Assembly: GCA_922989275.2 (NCBI GenBank)
Contig: OV277871.1
Coordinates: 65,431,848 to 65,495,847, forward strand
Reading direction: 5' to 3'
Origin: Gari tellinella
Lineage: Eukaryota; Mollusca; Bivalvia; Cardiida; Psammobiidae
Length of the DNA stretch: 64,000 bases
Part shown: positions 33,729 through 44,150 of the stretch, piece after piece
Layout: the number at the start of each line of letters is the position of its first letter
Position numbering within the stretch: the stretch's first letter is position 1
The notes under the pieces: model-generated
Told to the model about the DNA's origin: nothing
What the model saw: only the letters and a program-made list of their open reading frames with translations
Database searches by the model: none
Made by a program: the position numbers and the translations under genes

Positions 33729-34086
33729 CAGTTATCCCTCCCTACAATGGCCCCAAACACGGATTTCCTCCTTACAACGACCCTTGGCGCTGTTCCATAC
33801 AAAAAGCAAAATTAGACCTCAAACTTTTACGGCTGCAATATCATCTGCTTAAAGTTGTTGTCGGCTGGTTACATATTAATTTACATATTTAACATTTTTA
33901 TAGAAAAAACATAATGACGAGTGACAAACAGCTTGAATCCAGATCAGACGCCGCGTTACGCGGCGTCTGATTTAGGTTTAAGTTGTTTGCAAATGTAAGC
34001 CAATGTCCCTCCCTATAACGACTCCCTCCGAACAACGCACACCAATACTGTATCCCTTTGTGTGTCGTTATAGAAAGGGAACCCTG
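33729..34086 (+). mobile_element. M2 copy 4
   Basis: TA flanks (33727-33728, 34087-34088). Hairpin CAAACAGCTTGAATCC..GACGCCGCGTTACGCGGCGTC near the right end; TCGTTATAGAAAGGGAACCCTG at the right end. Confidence 0.8.
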
Positions 34087-34235
34087 TAGTAATATTCAAA
34101 TCAGATCTAAATAGTAAAACTTGATTATACTTGATTCAAACTTTCCACTAAAAGTTCAGGGATTAGTATTAGTATGTACTATGTGTCATTTTGCAATGGT
34201 AGGAAACAACACTTTGTGGTAAAAAATCGACTACA

Positions 34236-35309
34236 CTGCAATTGTATTGTCGTCTCAGATATATACCAACTACAGTACTTTTTAGCTCGCCTGTACGGAG
34301 TACAAGACGAACTATTGCAATACCACCGGTGAACTCGTCGTCGTCGTCGTCTTCGAAATATGTATTTAGGTTTCAAAAAAAGCCTTTAACTTCTATGTCC
34401 CTTGATGTATTCCTTTCATAGATGGTATGTGTGTGTATATGGACAAAAACTTTCAATGAACAGAAAAAATTTGGACCCCTGTGACCTTGACCTTGAACTC
34501 AGGGCCCGGGTTTAGGTTTCCAAATCTGCGTTTAGGTTTCTCTAAATGCCTTAAACCCCTTGAGATATTCCTTTCATATTCAGTGTACATGTGTATAAGG
34601 ACAATATCTAACCTTGCATGCAAAAAGTTTGACCCCAGTGACCTTGACCTTGAACTTAAGACCCGCGTTTAGGTTTCGAAATCTGCGTTTAGGTTTCTCA
34701 AAATGCTTATTACTCCTATGTCCTTTGATATATTGCTTTTATACTTGGTATGCTTGTGTATATGGACAAGCCCTTTCCATGGCCACAACTAATTGTATCC
34801 CAGTGACCTTGGCCTTGAAGTAAGGGCCCGTGTTTAGGTTTCGAAATATGTGTTCAGGTTTCTCAAAATGCCTTTAACTCCCTATGTCCATTGAGATATT
34901 CCTTTCATATTAGGCATGCATATATATATATATATACGGACAAGACCTTTCCATGCACGCACATTATTTTACCTCAATGACCTTGACCTTGAACTTAGGT
35001 CCCGGGTTTAGATTTCGAATTCTGTGTTAAGGTCTCCAAAAACGCTCATAAATCCTATGTCCCTTGAGATGTTACTTTCACATTTGATTTGCATGTGTAT
35101 ATGGACAAGACCTTTCCATGCAGGCAAAAAGGTTGACCTCAGTGACCTTGAGTGTGCTTTTAAGTTTCGAAATGTGCCGATGGCAAGCTTTGTTGTCTCT
35201 CTGACAACTCTTGTTATATTCATCCTAACATCAACTGAACTCTTCTTGTCAACACCAATGACTGTCGACTCCTATTTCAACTTGAACCTAGTTGATTGAC
35301 CTCCGAATA
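34236..35309 (+). repeat. Occupied copy of the 33409 repeat
   Basis: Left half to about 34275 and right half from about 35213 (TTATATTCATCCTAACATCA) match the unoccupied copy at 33409-33545. The intervening about 940 bp begins TTTTTAGCTCGCCTGTACGG and holds the tandem array below. Confidence 0.65.
34379..35212 (+). repeat. Diverged tandem array, 157-174-bp unit
   Basis: Five units, each with GTGACCTTGACCTTGAA (34482, 34639, 34804, 34978 and, shortened, 35143), then GGGTTTAGGTTTC-type and ATTCCTTTCATA-type motifs, then GTGTATATGGACAA. Two weak overlapping frames are not genes. The repeated TGACCTTGA is the complement of TCAAGGTCA. Confidence 0.85.
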
Positions 35310-35667
35310 CAGTGTTCCCTCCTGTAAACGGCCCTCCCTACAACGACTCCCTCATAACAACGACCCTTGTCGCAGTTCCCTAAACGGGACGATTATGTCT
35401 TAAGTTTTTACTGTTGCAATCTTGTCTTTTTAATGTTGTCGTCTGCAGTTTTTCTCAAAGTTATATATTTGACATTTTGACAGAATAAAAAATTAATGAA
35501 GAGTGACAAACAGTTTGAATCAAGATAAGACGCTGCGTTACGCGGCGTCTAATCTGGATTCAAACTGTTTGCAAATGTAAACCAATTCCCTCCCTATAAC
35601 GACTCCCTCCGAAAAACGCACACAGTCTGTGTCTCTCATTGGTTGTCGTTGTAGAGAGGGAGCGCTG
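35310..35667 (+). mobile_element. M2 copy 5
   Basis: Left end CAGTGTTCCCTCCTG after TA; right end GTTGTAGAGAGGGAGCGCTG followed by AAC rather than TA. Hairpin CAAACAGTTTGAATCAAGAT..CAAACTGTTTG well preserved. It interrupts the repeat that ends at 35309. Confidence 0.8.
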
Positions 35668-35690
35668 AACTAAATAGAAAGGTGCAATTT

Positions 35691-36087
35691 TGCCGCAGTA
35701 TGTAGATTTATCATCACGTGTACGGCCTTGTTGTACAAGCGCGCTTTTATGGCGACGTAGTAAAGTGCATGACTGCAAGGCTGGCGAACCCGGGTCGGAG
35801 CCGGTGTTTCAGTTTCAGAACCCGGCTACATTTGGCGCCTAACATGGGGTTGTGCTTGTATATGCTCCGAGTTCGACCTCATACAAGTACCCATATAGAA
35901 ATTAGGGACGGATTCCAAATTGTCGGGGGGAGTATGTCACAGTGTGTAGGTTTATCACCACTTGTACGGCCTTGCTGTACAAGTGTGTTTTTATGGAGAC
36001 GTGGTAGTGTGCATGACTGCGAACCTGGCAACCCGGGTCCAATCCCTGGCCGAAGCCGGTGTTTCCATATAAGAACGCCTGGCTATA
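35691..36087 (+). mobile_element. TRIM-like miniature LTR element (candidate)
   Basis: Two direct repeats, 35691-35830 and 35934-36087, share TTTATCA.CAC.TGTACGGCCT, CATGACTGC and GAAGCCGGTGTTTC-type blocks (the first lacks about 11 bp). The first is followed at 35833 by TGGCGCCTAACATGGGG, resembling a retroelement primer-binding site. The second is preceded by TCGGGGGGAG, resembling a polypurine tract. The interior is only about 100 bp and non-coding. No 5-bp target duplication is evident. It could also be a simple duplication. Confidence 0.5.
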
Positions 36088-37199
36088 AATGTAAAAAGTT
36101 ATCCTCAGGTATTAAAACTTGTTGGTCAAAATAGTTTACTGGTATAATTGTAATTATGTAATACCCTGGTGACTTCATATGCTACCGTGTTGAGACTTCT
36201 AGTAATTCGATATCCGATAAGGAGCTATACTGTATTCTGGATTCCAATAGTCAAAAAGTGTATTGTCGAGACAATAATCAATTGAAAAGGTTTGATAATT
36301 CAATTTTTATCAGAAAATATTTCGTTTGAGATATTAAATAGTCAAACATTGAAGTTTAGAACTCATTCATAGTCAGTTCTTCAATAAAATAATTTTGGAA
36401 TCCCGTCGTCAGTGACGTTTGTTTGACAATGTGCCGACCTGATCAAAGTACAAAGCCATATTGATTGCAGAATCAAACGTCAAAGCTTTTGTAGTATCAT
36501 TCGCAGAATAAACAAAAATGTTTGCATATTTATATTGAGGCATTAGTGAATGAATATACATGTATATTGATTCAAATGCAAACCATGGCTAGAACAAAAC
36601 ACTTAAATGCTGCTGTTTTCAACATGCTTCACAACAATAACATATAATAAATGGATATGAAATATCAGTGTTATTCATATGGCTGAGTGGCTTGTATTTA
36701 GGATATGCTATGATGTCACATTATTTCGCATATGATTCAATTAACGCTACTTTCAGTATTTTCGATTGCACATACATGTACTGCCAATGTATGAAGCAAC
36801 CAAAAGTTCAAAGTCACAAAATGTTCATTTTTATGGTATGAATCCTAATAATTTGAACGCAATTCAAACAATAAAAACTTCTTTTATATAAATTATGTAA
36901 GGAAAGGGTTAACATTATTCCTCATGGTGAAGTTCAGTGTGTTTAAAACATCTACATGTATATGATTCACATTCTGATTCAATTAGACGTGCAGATCCTC
37001 TGCGCAGTTTCACACTACATTTGGTCAGAACACGCACATGTCTAAACTGATTATATACGTGAAACAATATAAAACATAGATATTGTTACCAGTCGCACGT
37101 CATCTTTGACAACATCACGGCAATTTGATTGTTTTGAACATCAGTTTTAATAGTTAGGTCATGTAGTATACCTTTATTAACATTCGGTGCGTCTCAACG
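36088..37199. other. Unassigned sequence, four TACATGTA-type sites
   Basis: No gene or element recognised. TACATGTA occurs at 36557, 36773 and 36953, and an ACATGTA-like site nearby. Confidence 0.45.
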
Positions 37200-37201
37200 T
37201 A

Positions 37202-37453
37202 CAGTGGAGAATCTGTTATTCTTTCCCAATAAACGCGTTTACGCTAAAACTATTATTTGCAGTGCAAACAGTTTGGAGCCAGATCAGACACCGGGTAACC
37301 CGGCGTCAGATCAGGCTCCAAACTGTTTGCCACCAAGATAAACATGAAATATCAAAATTGTCAAAAAGTTGTACTTTTCTACGTTTTAGCGCTTTGCGTT
37401 TGCGTACATGTACGTTTGCGTTTAAACGGGAAAGAATAACAGATTCTCCACTG
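37202..37453 (+). mobile_element. M1 copy 14 with internal CATGTA insertion
   Basis: Full copy with TA flanks. The usual GCGTACGTTTGCG reads GCGTACATGTACGTTTGCG (37402-37420), an exact 6-bp gain of CATGTA at a TA. That is the footprint expected if another TA element inserted here and excised. Hairpin has GACACCGGG on the left arm. Confidence 0.93.
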
Positions 37454-37564
37454 TATGTGTACAATTTACCACTTTACTGCCATGTCGGCAACAATTTTAA
37501 CCCATTATCGTCCTCGTTTATTTCTCATGTTTAAAAATGTAGGTATCTTGACTTTAGAAATATA

Positions 37565-37625
37565 AAAATGAGTGTCAAACTGTTTGGATCCTGACCAGGC
37601 GTAGCGTTACACGGCGGATGGTGGG
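37565..37625. repeat. P2-type hairpin remnant
   Basis: GTGTCAAACTGTTTGGATCCTGACCAGGCG..GCGTTACACGGCG; right arm eroded. Confidence 0.5.
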
Positions 37626-37734
37626 AATAAAAGCTGTAAATATTCTTTGCGCCCGCGGTAAGGCAATGACTGAGTTAACTAACAATTCAATAACAAGCCA
37701 ACGACAAAACCAGAATTCACAGTTGTCTTGTCCA

Positions 37735-37910
37735 AACTAGTTGCTATAAAACTCTGGATCAATATTCGGGGGTTAGAGATAGCTAAAATGGTGAGGGAAC
37801 TGACAAGTACGTCTTTCCTGACTGACACGATTATTGTAAGATGAATGATTGCCAAGGTTTAATATCTGGTCGAGTGTAGCATGTCCCATTCAATTTCGTA
37901 TAAAGCGTAA
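37735..37910 (+). repeat. Dispersed repeat F, partial copy
   Basis: CTCTGGATCAATATTCGGGG, CGTCTTTCCTGACTGACA and TTTAATATCTGGTCGAG match 42863-43152. Confidence 0.75.
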
Positions 37911-37958
37911 TAATTTCTTAGTAAATATACTACTGGACTTAGGTACATTATTCAACAT

Positions 37959-38090
37959 CGGAGGGAGTCTTTATAGAGAAGGGGAATTAAGACTTCCCTT
38001 ACATTTGCATACAGCTTGATTCTATATTAGACGTCACGTCACGCGGCGTCTGATCTTGGCTGCAGTTGCACTGTATAGTATTATGACTGG
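37959..38090. repeat. M2 partial copy
   Basis: CGGAGGGAGTCTTTATAGAG, TACATTTGCATACAGCTTGA and CACGCGGCGTCTGATCTTGG, then CACTGTA; other end absent. Confidence 0.55.
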
Positions 38091-38135
38091 CTTTATGCAA
38101 TATTTAGAAAAGCATGCACTGACAATTAGCAGCGC

Positions 38136-38387
38136 TTAACCCTTTAACCCATAGCCTGTTTCTAGTAGTTAAGATATGTGACCTATTAAAGCAGGCTGAA
38201 AGTAAAGCAGAATGCGCCCTAGGGCGCATTCTGCTTTACTTTCAGCCTACTTTAAGTTACTTTCTGCTAGTATATAGAAAATATTTCTTATAGTACATAT
38301 TCATGACAGTATAAAATGGAACTATTTTCTTTGGCGGATGAATAAAATGAATGCGCTAAAAGTCGCTTCTATAAGGGAAAGGGTTAA
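38136..38387 (+). mobile_element. P1 copy 3, full length (252 bp)
   Basis: TTAACCCTTTAACCCATAGCC to AAGGGAAAGGGTTAA, both ends TTAA. Hairpin 38185-38256 (apex GCGCCCTAGGGCGC). Opposite orientation to 4233-4485. Confidence 0.82.
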
Positions 38388-39072
38388 ATACGTAGTTGAA
38401 CTAATTTGACAATCCTTTTATGTCGACGAGTTTATGTTTCTTATACTAGCAAAAGAAATATTACCGGTATGCGATGTTGATGATCTTGTTTAGATGAAAC
38501 ATGTTTTGAATTTATACCTTAATGTTACTTTATTAGCGATTTAAAAATATCAAAAGCATTAGGTTTTTTTCTCAGCCAATCGTTGTCGTGTAAAAACATC
38601 CATCATATGAACTCCCCATTCTAATACATGTATGACTAAAGATATGGCGTTGTTTTGAAATGGATTTGCGTTGATTGAATGGGTTGTTGTTATACTTTCT
38701 GGTCCTTTGGAATCATTGATTTCAGCGCATTTACAGTTGAAAGTTGAATTCCGCTTAAGCCGGTGCTAGGGGGCGTGAGCACTGTTGCATATTTCAGTAT
38801 TGCTCATGAACAGACTCAATTAAACCGAGTCTGCGATTTTCAGTATTTGCTTTGTTTTGTGTGCTTTCAAAGGATCTCCCCTTATTTAGATTTTTTTTAA
38901 AGTGACTAATCGTACTAATTTCGTTCTGAATTTCCACATGCTAAAATACAAATTATACTGTTACCCATCGGTGTGTAAATAATTTCCATAGTAAAGTTGT
39001 TTTTTTAAACTCTGACGTCTGAAACGTATCTTAAACATGCCGAACTACAATGGCGTCTGCAAAACTGATGAC
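38388..39072. other. Unassigned sequence
   Basis: Short hairpin CAGACTCAATTAAACCGAGTCTG (38813-38835). Otherwise nothing recognised. Confidence 0.5.
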
Positions 39073-39074
39073 TA

Positions 39075-39320
39075 CAGTGGAGAATCTGTTATTCTTTCCC
39101 GTTTAAACGCAAACGTACGCAAACGCAAAGCACTAAAACGTAGAAAAGAACAACTTTTGGACAATTCTGATATTTCATGTTTATCTTGGTAGCAAACAGT
39201 TTGGAGCCTGATCAGACGCCGGGTTACCCGGCGTCTGATCTGGCTCCAAACTTTTTGCACTGGAAATAATAGTTTTAGCGTAAACGCGTTTATTGGGAAA
39301 GAATAACAGATTCTCCACTG
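39075..39320 (-). mobile_element. M1 copy 15, full length
   Basis: Clean TA flanks; hairpin intact except CAAACTTTTTGC on the outer right arm. Confidence 0.93.
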
Positions 39321-39854
39321 TATACATTATTACAGATTAACGCTGCTTTTAACATCAACAATTGATTTAATAGTGGTTTATTTCAAAGCAAAAATGATTC
39401 AGTCGATGTAATTTTAACATAAATTGAGAACGGTGTGGTGTTTTTATTCACCCATAATAAAATAAATATAATGTCACATTCATGACTTCAATTCGAACAA
39501 TACGTCACGATATAATTAGCGTTAACATTATATGCTTTGTATATATATTTCAAACCTTAACATACAATAATTCACTGTTGGTACGTATTTCACTTGCTAG
39601 AGAAATACACAATTAAAATCAAGTGCTGGAAATGTCCCACAAGGTATACGTCATGTTCATCTAATGATATAGAAGATTGTGTTGCCGGGCACATTGCACA
39701 ATTGATTGCTTTTTTGATACCTTTAAACTTACTCAGCACGTTTAAATGAATATTGTTCAGAAGTGAGAAAAAGAAAAGCATTGTATGTCCATAACAAAAA
39801 GCATAACCAATGTAACACTATCAAACAATAAGCTATGTTTACACTACACAGTAT

Positions 39855-40098
39855 ACCAGGGGCCCGTTTCATAAAACTTCGAACGACAAATGTTGTCGTA
39901 AGTCAGATTATAAAAGCCTAAATTATTATTTATTTCTTTATTTATTCTTGTCTTGCGACATCTCTTTTGAAACGACTTTTTAAGACGATTTCAAAAAGAT
40001 GTCACAAGATAGGATTAGATAGAGAAATCAGAAATTAAACGCATGTTTAGGTTTTGACTTACAAACGTTTTGTCTACGAAGTTTTATGAAACAGACCA
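39855..40098. mobile_element. R1 copy 3
   Basis: CAGGGGCCCGTTTCATAAAA at the left; the right end TTTTATGAAACAGACCAG is eroded. Inner GAAACGACTTTTTAAGACGATTTC palindrome is present. Confidence 0.75.
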
Positions 40099-41735
40099 GC
40101 TATATAAATACACAGGATAAAGTTTACAACAGAAAAATAAAAGCTTTTCTTTTCATAAAATTCCAGCAAGCTTACGTATATAATGCAATCTCGTTAAACA
40201 CGAAAGAGTAACATCTGCCTCATTGTAGGACCTTTAAGAGCAATGTCAGTTACATGTTATGTATGCTCATGTGTCTTATGATAATATGAACCAGTTTCGC
40301 AGGGTATAAAACTGTATGGTACTATATTGCTGATCAGATGAAATGAAATAAACTGCAGAATGGGATAACACATACCTTACGAAACTCCGAGAACATCAAG
40401 CATATTTTAACAATACAATACAAACCAAACAGGACACACGACTGACACAAAAAATTGTAAATCAGTATTTATGCGTTTTCTCCTGAAAAGATCGCTGATA
40501 TACCGAACGCTATGTAGAAGAAAGAATAAATACAACAAAGAAACATGTCTTTCGTGGAGTAAAAAAGGGTATGAGCCCGTATATTCCTTGGACAAAGATT
40601 ATATATATACGTGAACTCTTTCCGATAAACTTACTTCGCTCAAGAAAGCGATGGCTTTATACCTTTTTGAACCCAGAAAACCGTCACTTATATCTTAAAT
40701 ACATACATATATGTTATTATGTATTTGTAAAAAAATACATATTGAAATGGAGCGGGGCTATATAATTCTGTGCCGAGCAAGATGATACAAAAGTTGTAGA
40801 ATTCTGAATTATGTTGCCTAGATGCCATGGTATTTCATCTACCACATCAACCAAGAAAAATATAACTAATTAGTAAATCAACTTAATTATGTGCAACTGG
40901 TTGTATTCTCGGCCTTATATAACATTATTTCCAGTCATCATAAATTCTTGGACTCTGATAGGCTGAAACTGCACATGTGACCACTGTGTACGAGACCGTA
41001 CACATTGATTATGCCGGGTAGTACGGGTCACGTGACTAGTTAGATGTTGTTCCCTCGCTCGATTCGCGTAAACAAGCTCACTTCTTTGGTTTATTAAGCA
41101 GTTGTTTTACAAGCAATCAAAACAAATCTTAATTAAAAACTGTCTTGAATCGATCATTATGTGAAAACGTAAAACAGATATCGATAATATGCTAGTTTCT
41201 TGCTTTGCTTTCCCTGACTACCCCACCAATATCGTCACCATGATAAACAAACGACTGGACGTGAAATGAACAATGCAAAGTACAACGGCATTTGCCACTG
41301 GTCTATTATGAAATTGACATTGGATTCAGATTTATTTAGAACAATATGTTTATCAAAATCAACCAAATAGACAGAACTCGATATGCCTAGACACTAACCT
41401 ACGTGTTCATTTGTTCGTTCCTGATTATTTCCGTTCATTTATTTTAATTTATCGTTACAGTGTTTCATAAAACGTAAATGTCCTCCGAGAACTATCCGTT
41501 CAAATCAATGACCACGAAGGCCGAAGGCCTGTGCGTATTTTGTCTTCTTTTTATGAAAAAGTCGCTGAAATCATGCGAAAGTTGTTTTGAGGAAACGTTT
41601 TTTGTCAGTGCGATTTCACTGTTTGCGCCAAAGAGATGCTTAGTGACTTTGAAAAGACTCTTCGAATCCCGTTTAATAGGAGTCTACTTTTTCAGTGTAG
41701 AAAGTGACCTTTGATTTTGCTAACAATTTGTTCAC
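40099..41735. other. Unassigned sequence
   Basis: Frames of 60-78 codons (40407-40595 minus, 41478-41714 plus) show no motif I recognise. No repeat ends. The longest stretch without an identified element. Confidence 0.5.
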
Positions 41736-41949
41736 TTAACCCTTAGCCTGCCAGTCACGAATATAGCTCCATATGCAAACAGCTTGGATCCGGATGAGAC
41801 GCCGAGTAACTCGGCGTCTCATCCGGATCCAAGCTGTTTGACACTCGGACAACATTTTTAGCAATTTTGAGCAACTTTGAAGCACTTTGAAACTTGAAGC
41901 AGACGAGAAATATAGCAGACGACAATTTATTTGGCGGGCTAAGGGTTAA
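41736..41949. mobile_element. TTAA MITE with GACGCCGAG hairpin (214 bp)
   Basis: TTAACCCTTAGCC to GGCGGGCTAAGGGTTAA: perfect 11-bp inverted ends on TTAA. Perfect hairpin 41777-41852 (CAAACAGCTTGGATCCGGAT, apex GAGACGCCGAGTAACTCGGC). GAAGCAGACGA..GCAGACGACAATTT follows, as in M2. Confidence 0.85.
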
Positions 41950-41994
41950 GCACACTGCTCTTGATACAGTTGATATTCAATAGTGAGTTTGGAT

Positions 41995-42445
41995 AATTAC
42001 CACTTTCGTTCCAATTTACGCCTTAGATGTTTTGCATCATGAAGTTCTTGGGTGTACCATGGACATGATGACGTGAGAGTTATGGTCTTAGTGCATAATG
42101 GTGCATGCTTATTGATCAGTGATGAAAGTTCCTGTGTATGTACACTGATAATTTCGTCAATATCTGTCATTTTCAGAATTTCTTTCATTGAATCTGAGTT
42201 AAGAATATCTCTTTTAAATGATTCGACATTAATATCCCTAAGTCTTCAAAATGAAACAGTTTTTTCTGATGAGTGGAGGTTTTTCTGCCTTTGCTCTGAA
42301 AGACACAGAGTAATGGTCTCTAGAGATGTTGCCACTACTATCAGATAGTCCAGAGTCTTTGACTTCGATATTTGACACAGAGTCTTCATTTTCTCTTGTG
42401 ATAACAACGTCAAGAGTGTGTCCCCCTACATGACGCATTTGCCCA
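41995..42445 (-). pseudogene. LINE ORF2 fragment (endonuclease to RT linker)
   Basis: On the minus strand two frames carry GGHTLDVVITRENED (from about 42425) and INKHAPLCTKTITLTSSCPW then AKHLRRKLERKW (to 42000). These are landmarks of the endonuclease C-terminus and the following linker in CR1/L2/Jockey-like non-LTR elements. A frameshift near 42245 and a stop right after ERKW break it; no RT domain follows. Confidence 0.8.
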
Positions 42446-42862
42446 TCACTATGGCTTTAACAATTAAATGAAATTGTTTAAAGTGCAAAAGACAGAAAGG
42501 CAGATGTAGCTTAAACTATCTAGGTTTTAGATAGAACGTCCTCATACTGTATATGTCTTTTTTTTGTTTTGGCGTTTTAATCAGTATGACACAAATACCA
42601 AACCAATCTATAAAAGTCTGCCGAAATAGATACATGTACACTATATTCTATACGCCCTAATAGTCGATAACTCTCATTCTCTTAAATCCAACCTATCAAT
42701 ATTTCAACGTACAAACGTGGCTTTGAAATACGGATATGTTTGACATAAGCAAATTCATATAAACAAAAATCAACTTAAGTCGTTTTAAGCGAGGTATTGA
42801 GGTCCGACTACTTTTTTAATAACAATCGGACAATGGTAAAGCCTAAATGATCTCTGTATAGT
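42446..42862. other. Unassigned sequence
   Basis: AT-rich with a TTTT run (42557-42566). Nothing recognised. Confidence 0.5.
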
Positions 42863-43152
42863 ATTCAATAACAAGTGAACGAAGATACACGGGTTTACAC
42901 TTGGTTTATCAAAACTAATTGGTATCAAACTCCGGATCAATATTCGGGGTTAGCGATAGCTCAAAGGTTGAGGGAAATGACAAATGCGTCTTTCCTGACT
43001 GACAAGATTATTGTAAGATGAATGATTGCCAGGGTTTAATATCTGGTCGAGGATAACAGTGACTATTGAATTTCCCTCTGAAATGCTATGTATTCTGTTC
43101 TGTGTAAACATAGTTACTGCTAAACGTTACAAAATAAAGGATTTACAAACAA
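42863..43152 (+). repeat. Dispersed repeat F, copy 2
   Basis: Inverse of 1798-2077 with high identity from ATTCAATAACAAGTGAACG to AAAGGATTTACAAAC. Confidence 0.8.
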
Positions 43153-43242
43153 TCGAAAAACTTTTTCTTGAAATGTATCCGTTTTGTTGCTGGTGAATGT
43201 AGAATAGAGGAATGGGAAGTGTTAGTTATATTGTGGCTGTTA

Positions 43243-43488
43243 CAGTGGAGAATGTGTTATTCTTTCCCAATAAACGCGTTTACGCTAAAACTATTATTTC
43301 CAGTGCAAAAAGTTTGGAGCCAGATCAGACGCCGGGAAACCCGGCGTCTGATCAGGCTCCGAACTGTTTGCCACCAAGATAAACATGAATTATCAGAATT
43401 GTCAAAAAGTTATACTTTTCTACGTTTTAGTGTTTTGCGTTTGCGTACGTTTGCGTTTAAACGGGAAAGAATAACAGATTCTCCACTG
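43243..43488 (+). mobile_element. M1 copy 16, full length
   Basis: TA flanks. Apex reads CCGGGAAACCCGG and outer arm CAAAAAGTTTGG; otherwise standard. Confidence 0.93.
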
Positions 43489-44069
43489 TAAATTACTCAT
43501 CAACAGCTGCAACGTCTGGATATCAATAATAAGTACATGTATCTCGGTTGTTGGTGTTTGTTTCTTTACTATGTACAGTCCCCTATCGAACCAATAAAAG
43601 TTCAATCATTGAAACATACTTATGCTTATCAACCCTTTTAATATTGTTTTTTTTTTATATTGACCAATCCGATTTTAACAAATGACAGACTAGACCATAT
43701 TGCTTACTTTTAAACAAAATGACATATGATCTTGGTCTTCACGGTTTGTAAAATATACATACTGTAGAAATTACTAATTTCTATACCTTGAAACCATACG
43801 TAACAAAATGCATTTTATCAGCAAACAAAACAACAACTCGTAGGTTAAGTATTTAAAAAATATCATAAAACGTTACAAAATCAAACCTAAAGTTATATTC
43901 CCTGCTAGCATTGATTGTTTTACGGGCATGGAGTTCCAAGGTGACCTATTGAGAACGCCCTGTGTCCATCGTCGGTCGTCGTACATCGGTCGTCGTCCGT
44001 TATTTTGTTTACTTTTCCATATTCGATGCATACATGTAGTTCAAGAAAAATTATAAAACAGTTGCTAAA
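43489..44069. other. Unassigned sequence
   Basis: TCGTCGGTCGTCGTACATCG-type short repeats at 43968-44002. No gene recognised. Confidence 0.45.
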
Positions 44070-44150
44070 ATTACGGGATTGCATAGTGATAAACGTATGG
44101 GAGTGTGAAACAACATAGAAGTCTGAGGTTCGAATCCCGTTAGATGCAAA
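44070..44150 (+). repeat. tRNA-like promoter remnant (B box)
   Basis: GAGGTTCGAATCCCG (44125-44139) is a good RNA polymerase III B-box match with a loose A-box-like TAGTGATAAACG upstream. The acceptor stem does not close, so this is probably a tRNA-derived repeat head, not a tRNA. Confidence 0.35.

Noticed and set aside
34179..34376. Arginine-rich frame RRRRRRR on the minus strand
   Set aside because: It is a translation of a CGTCGTCGT simple repeat at 34328-34352.
41478..41714. 78-codon frame with CVFC and CESC
   Set aside because: No recognisable domain, no sign of splicing partners, and a stand-alone frame this short is expected by chance.
41777..41852. GC-rich hairpins as intrinsic terminators
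   Set aside because: No coding gene upstream, no downstream T run, and they are cores of mobile elements in a eukaryotic genome.
44070..44150. Functional tRNA gene
   Set aside because: The B box is good, but the acceptor and anticodon stems do not pair convincingly; kept only as a low-confidence tRNA-like repeat.
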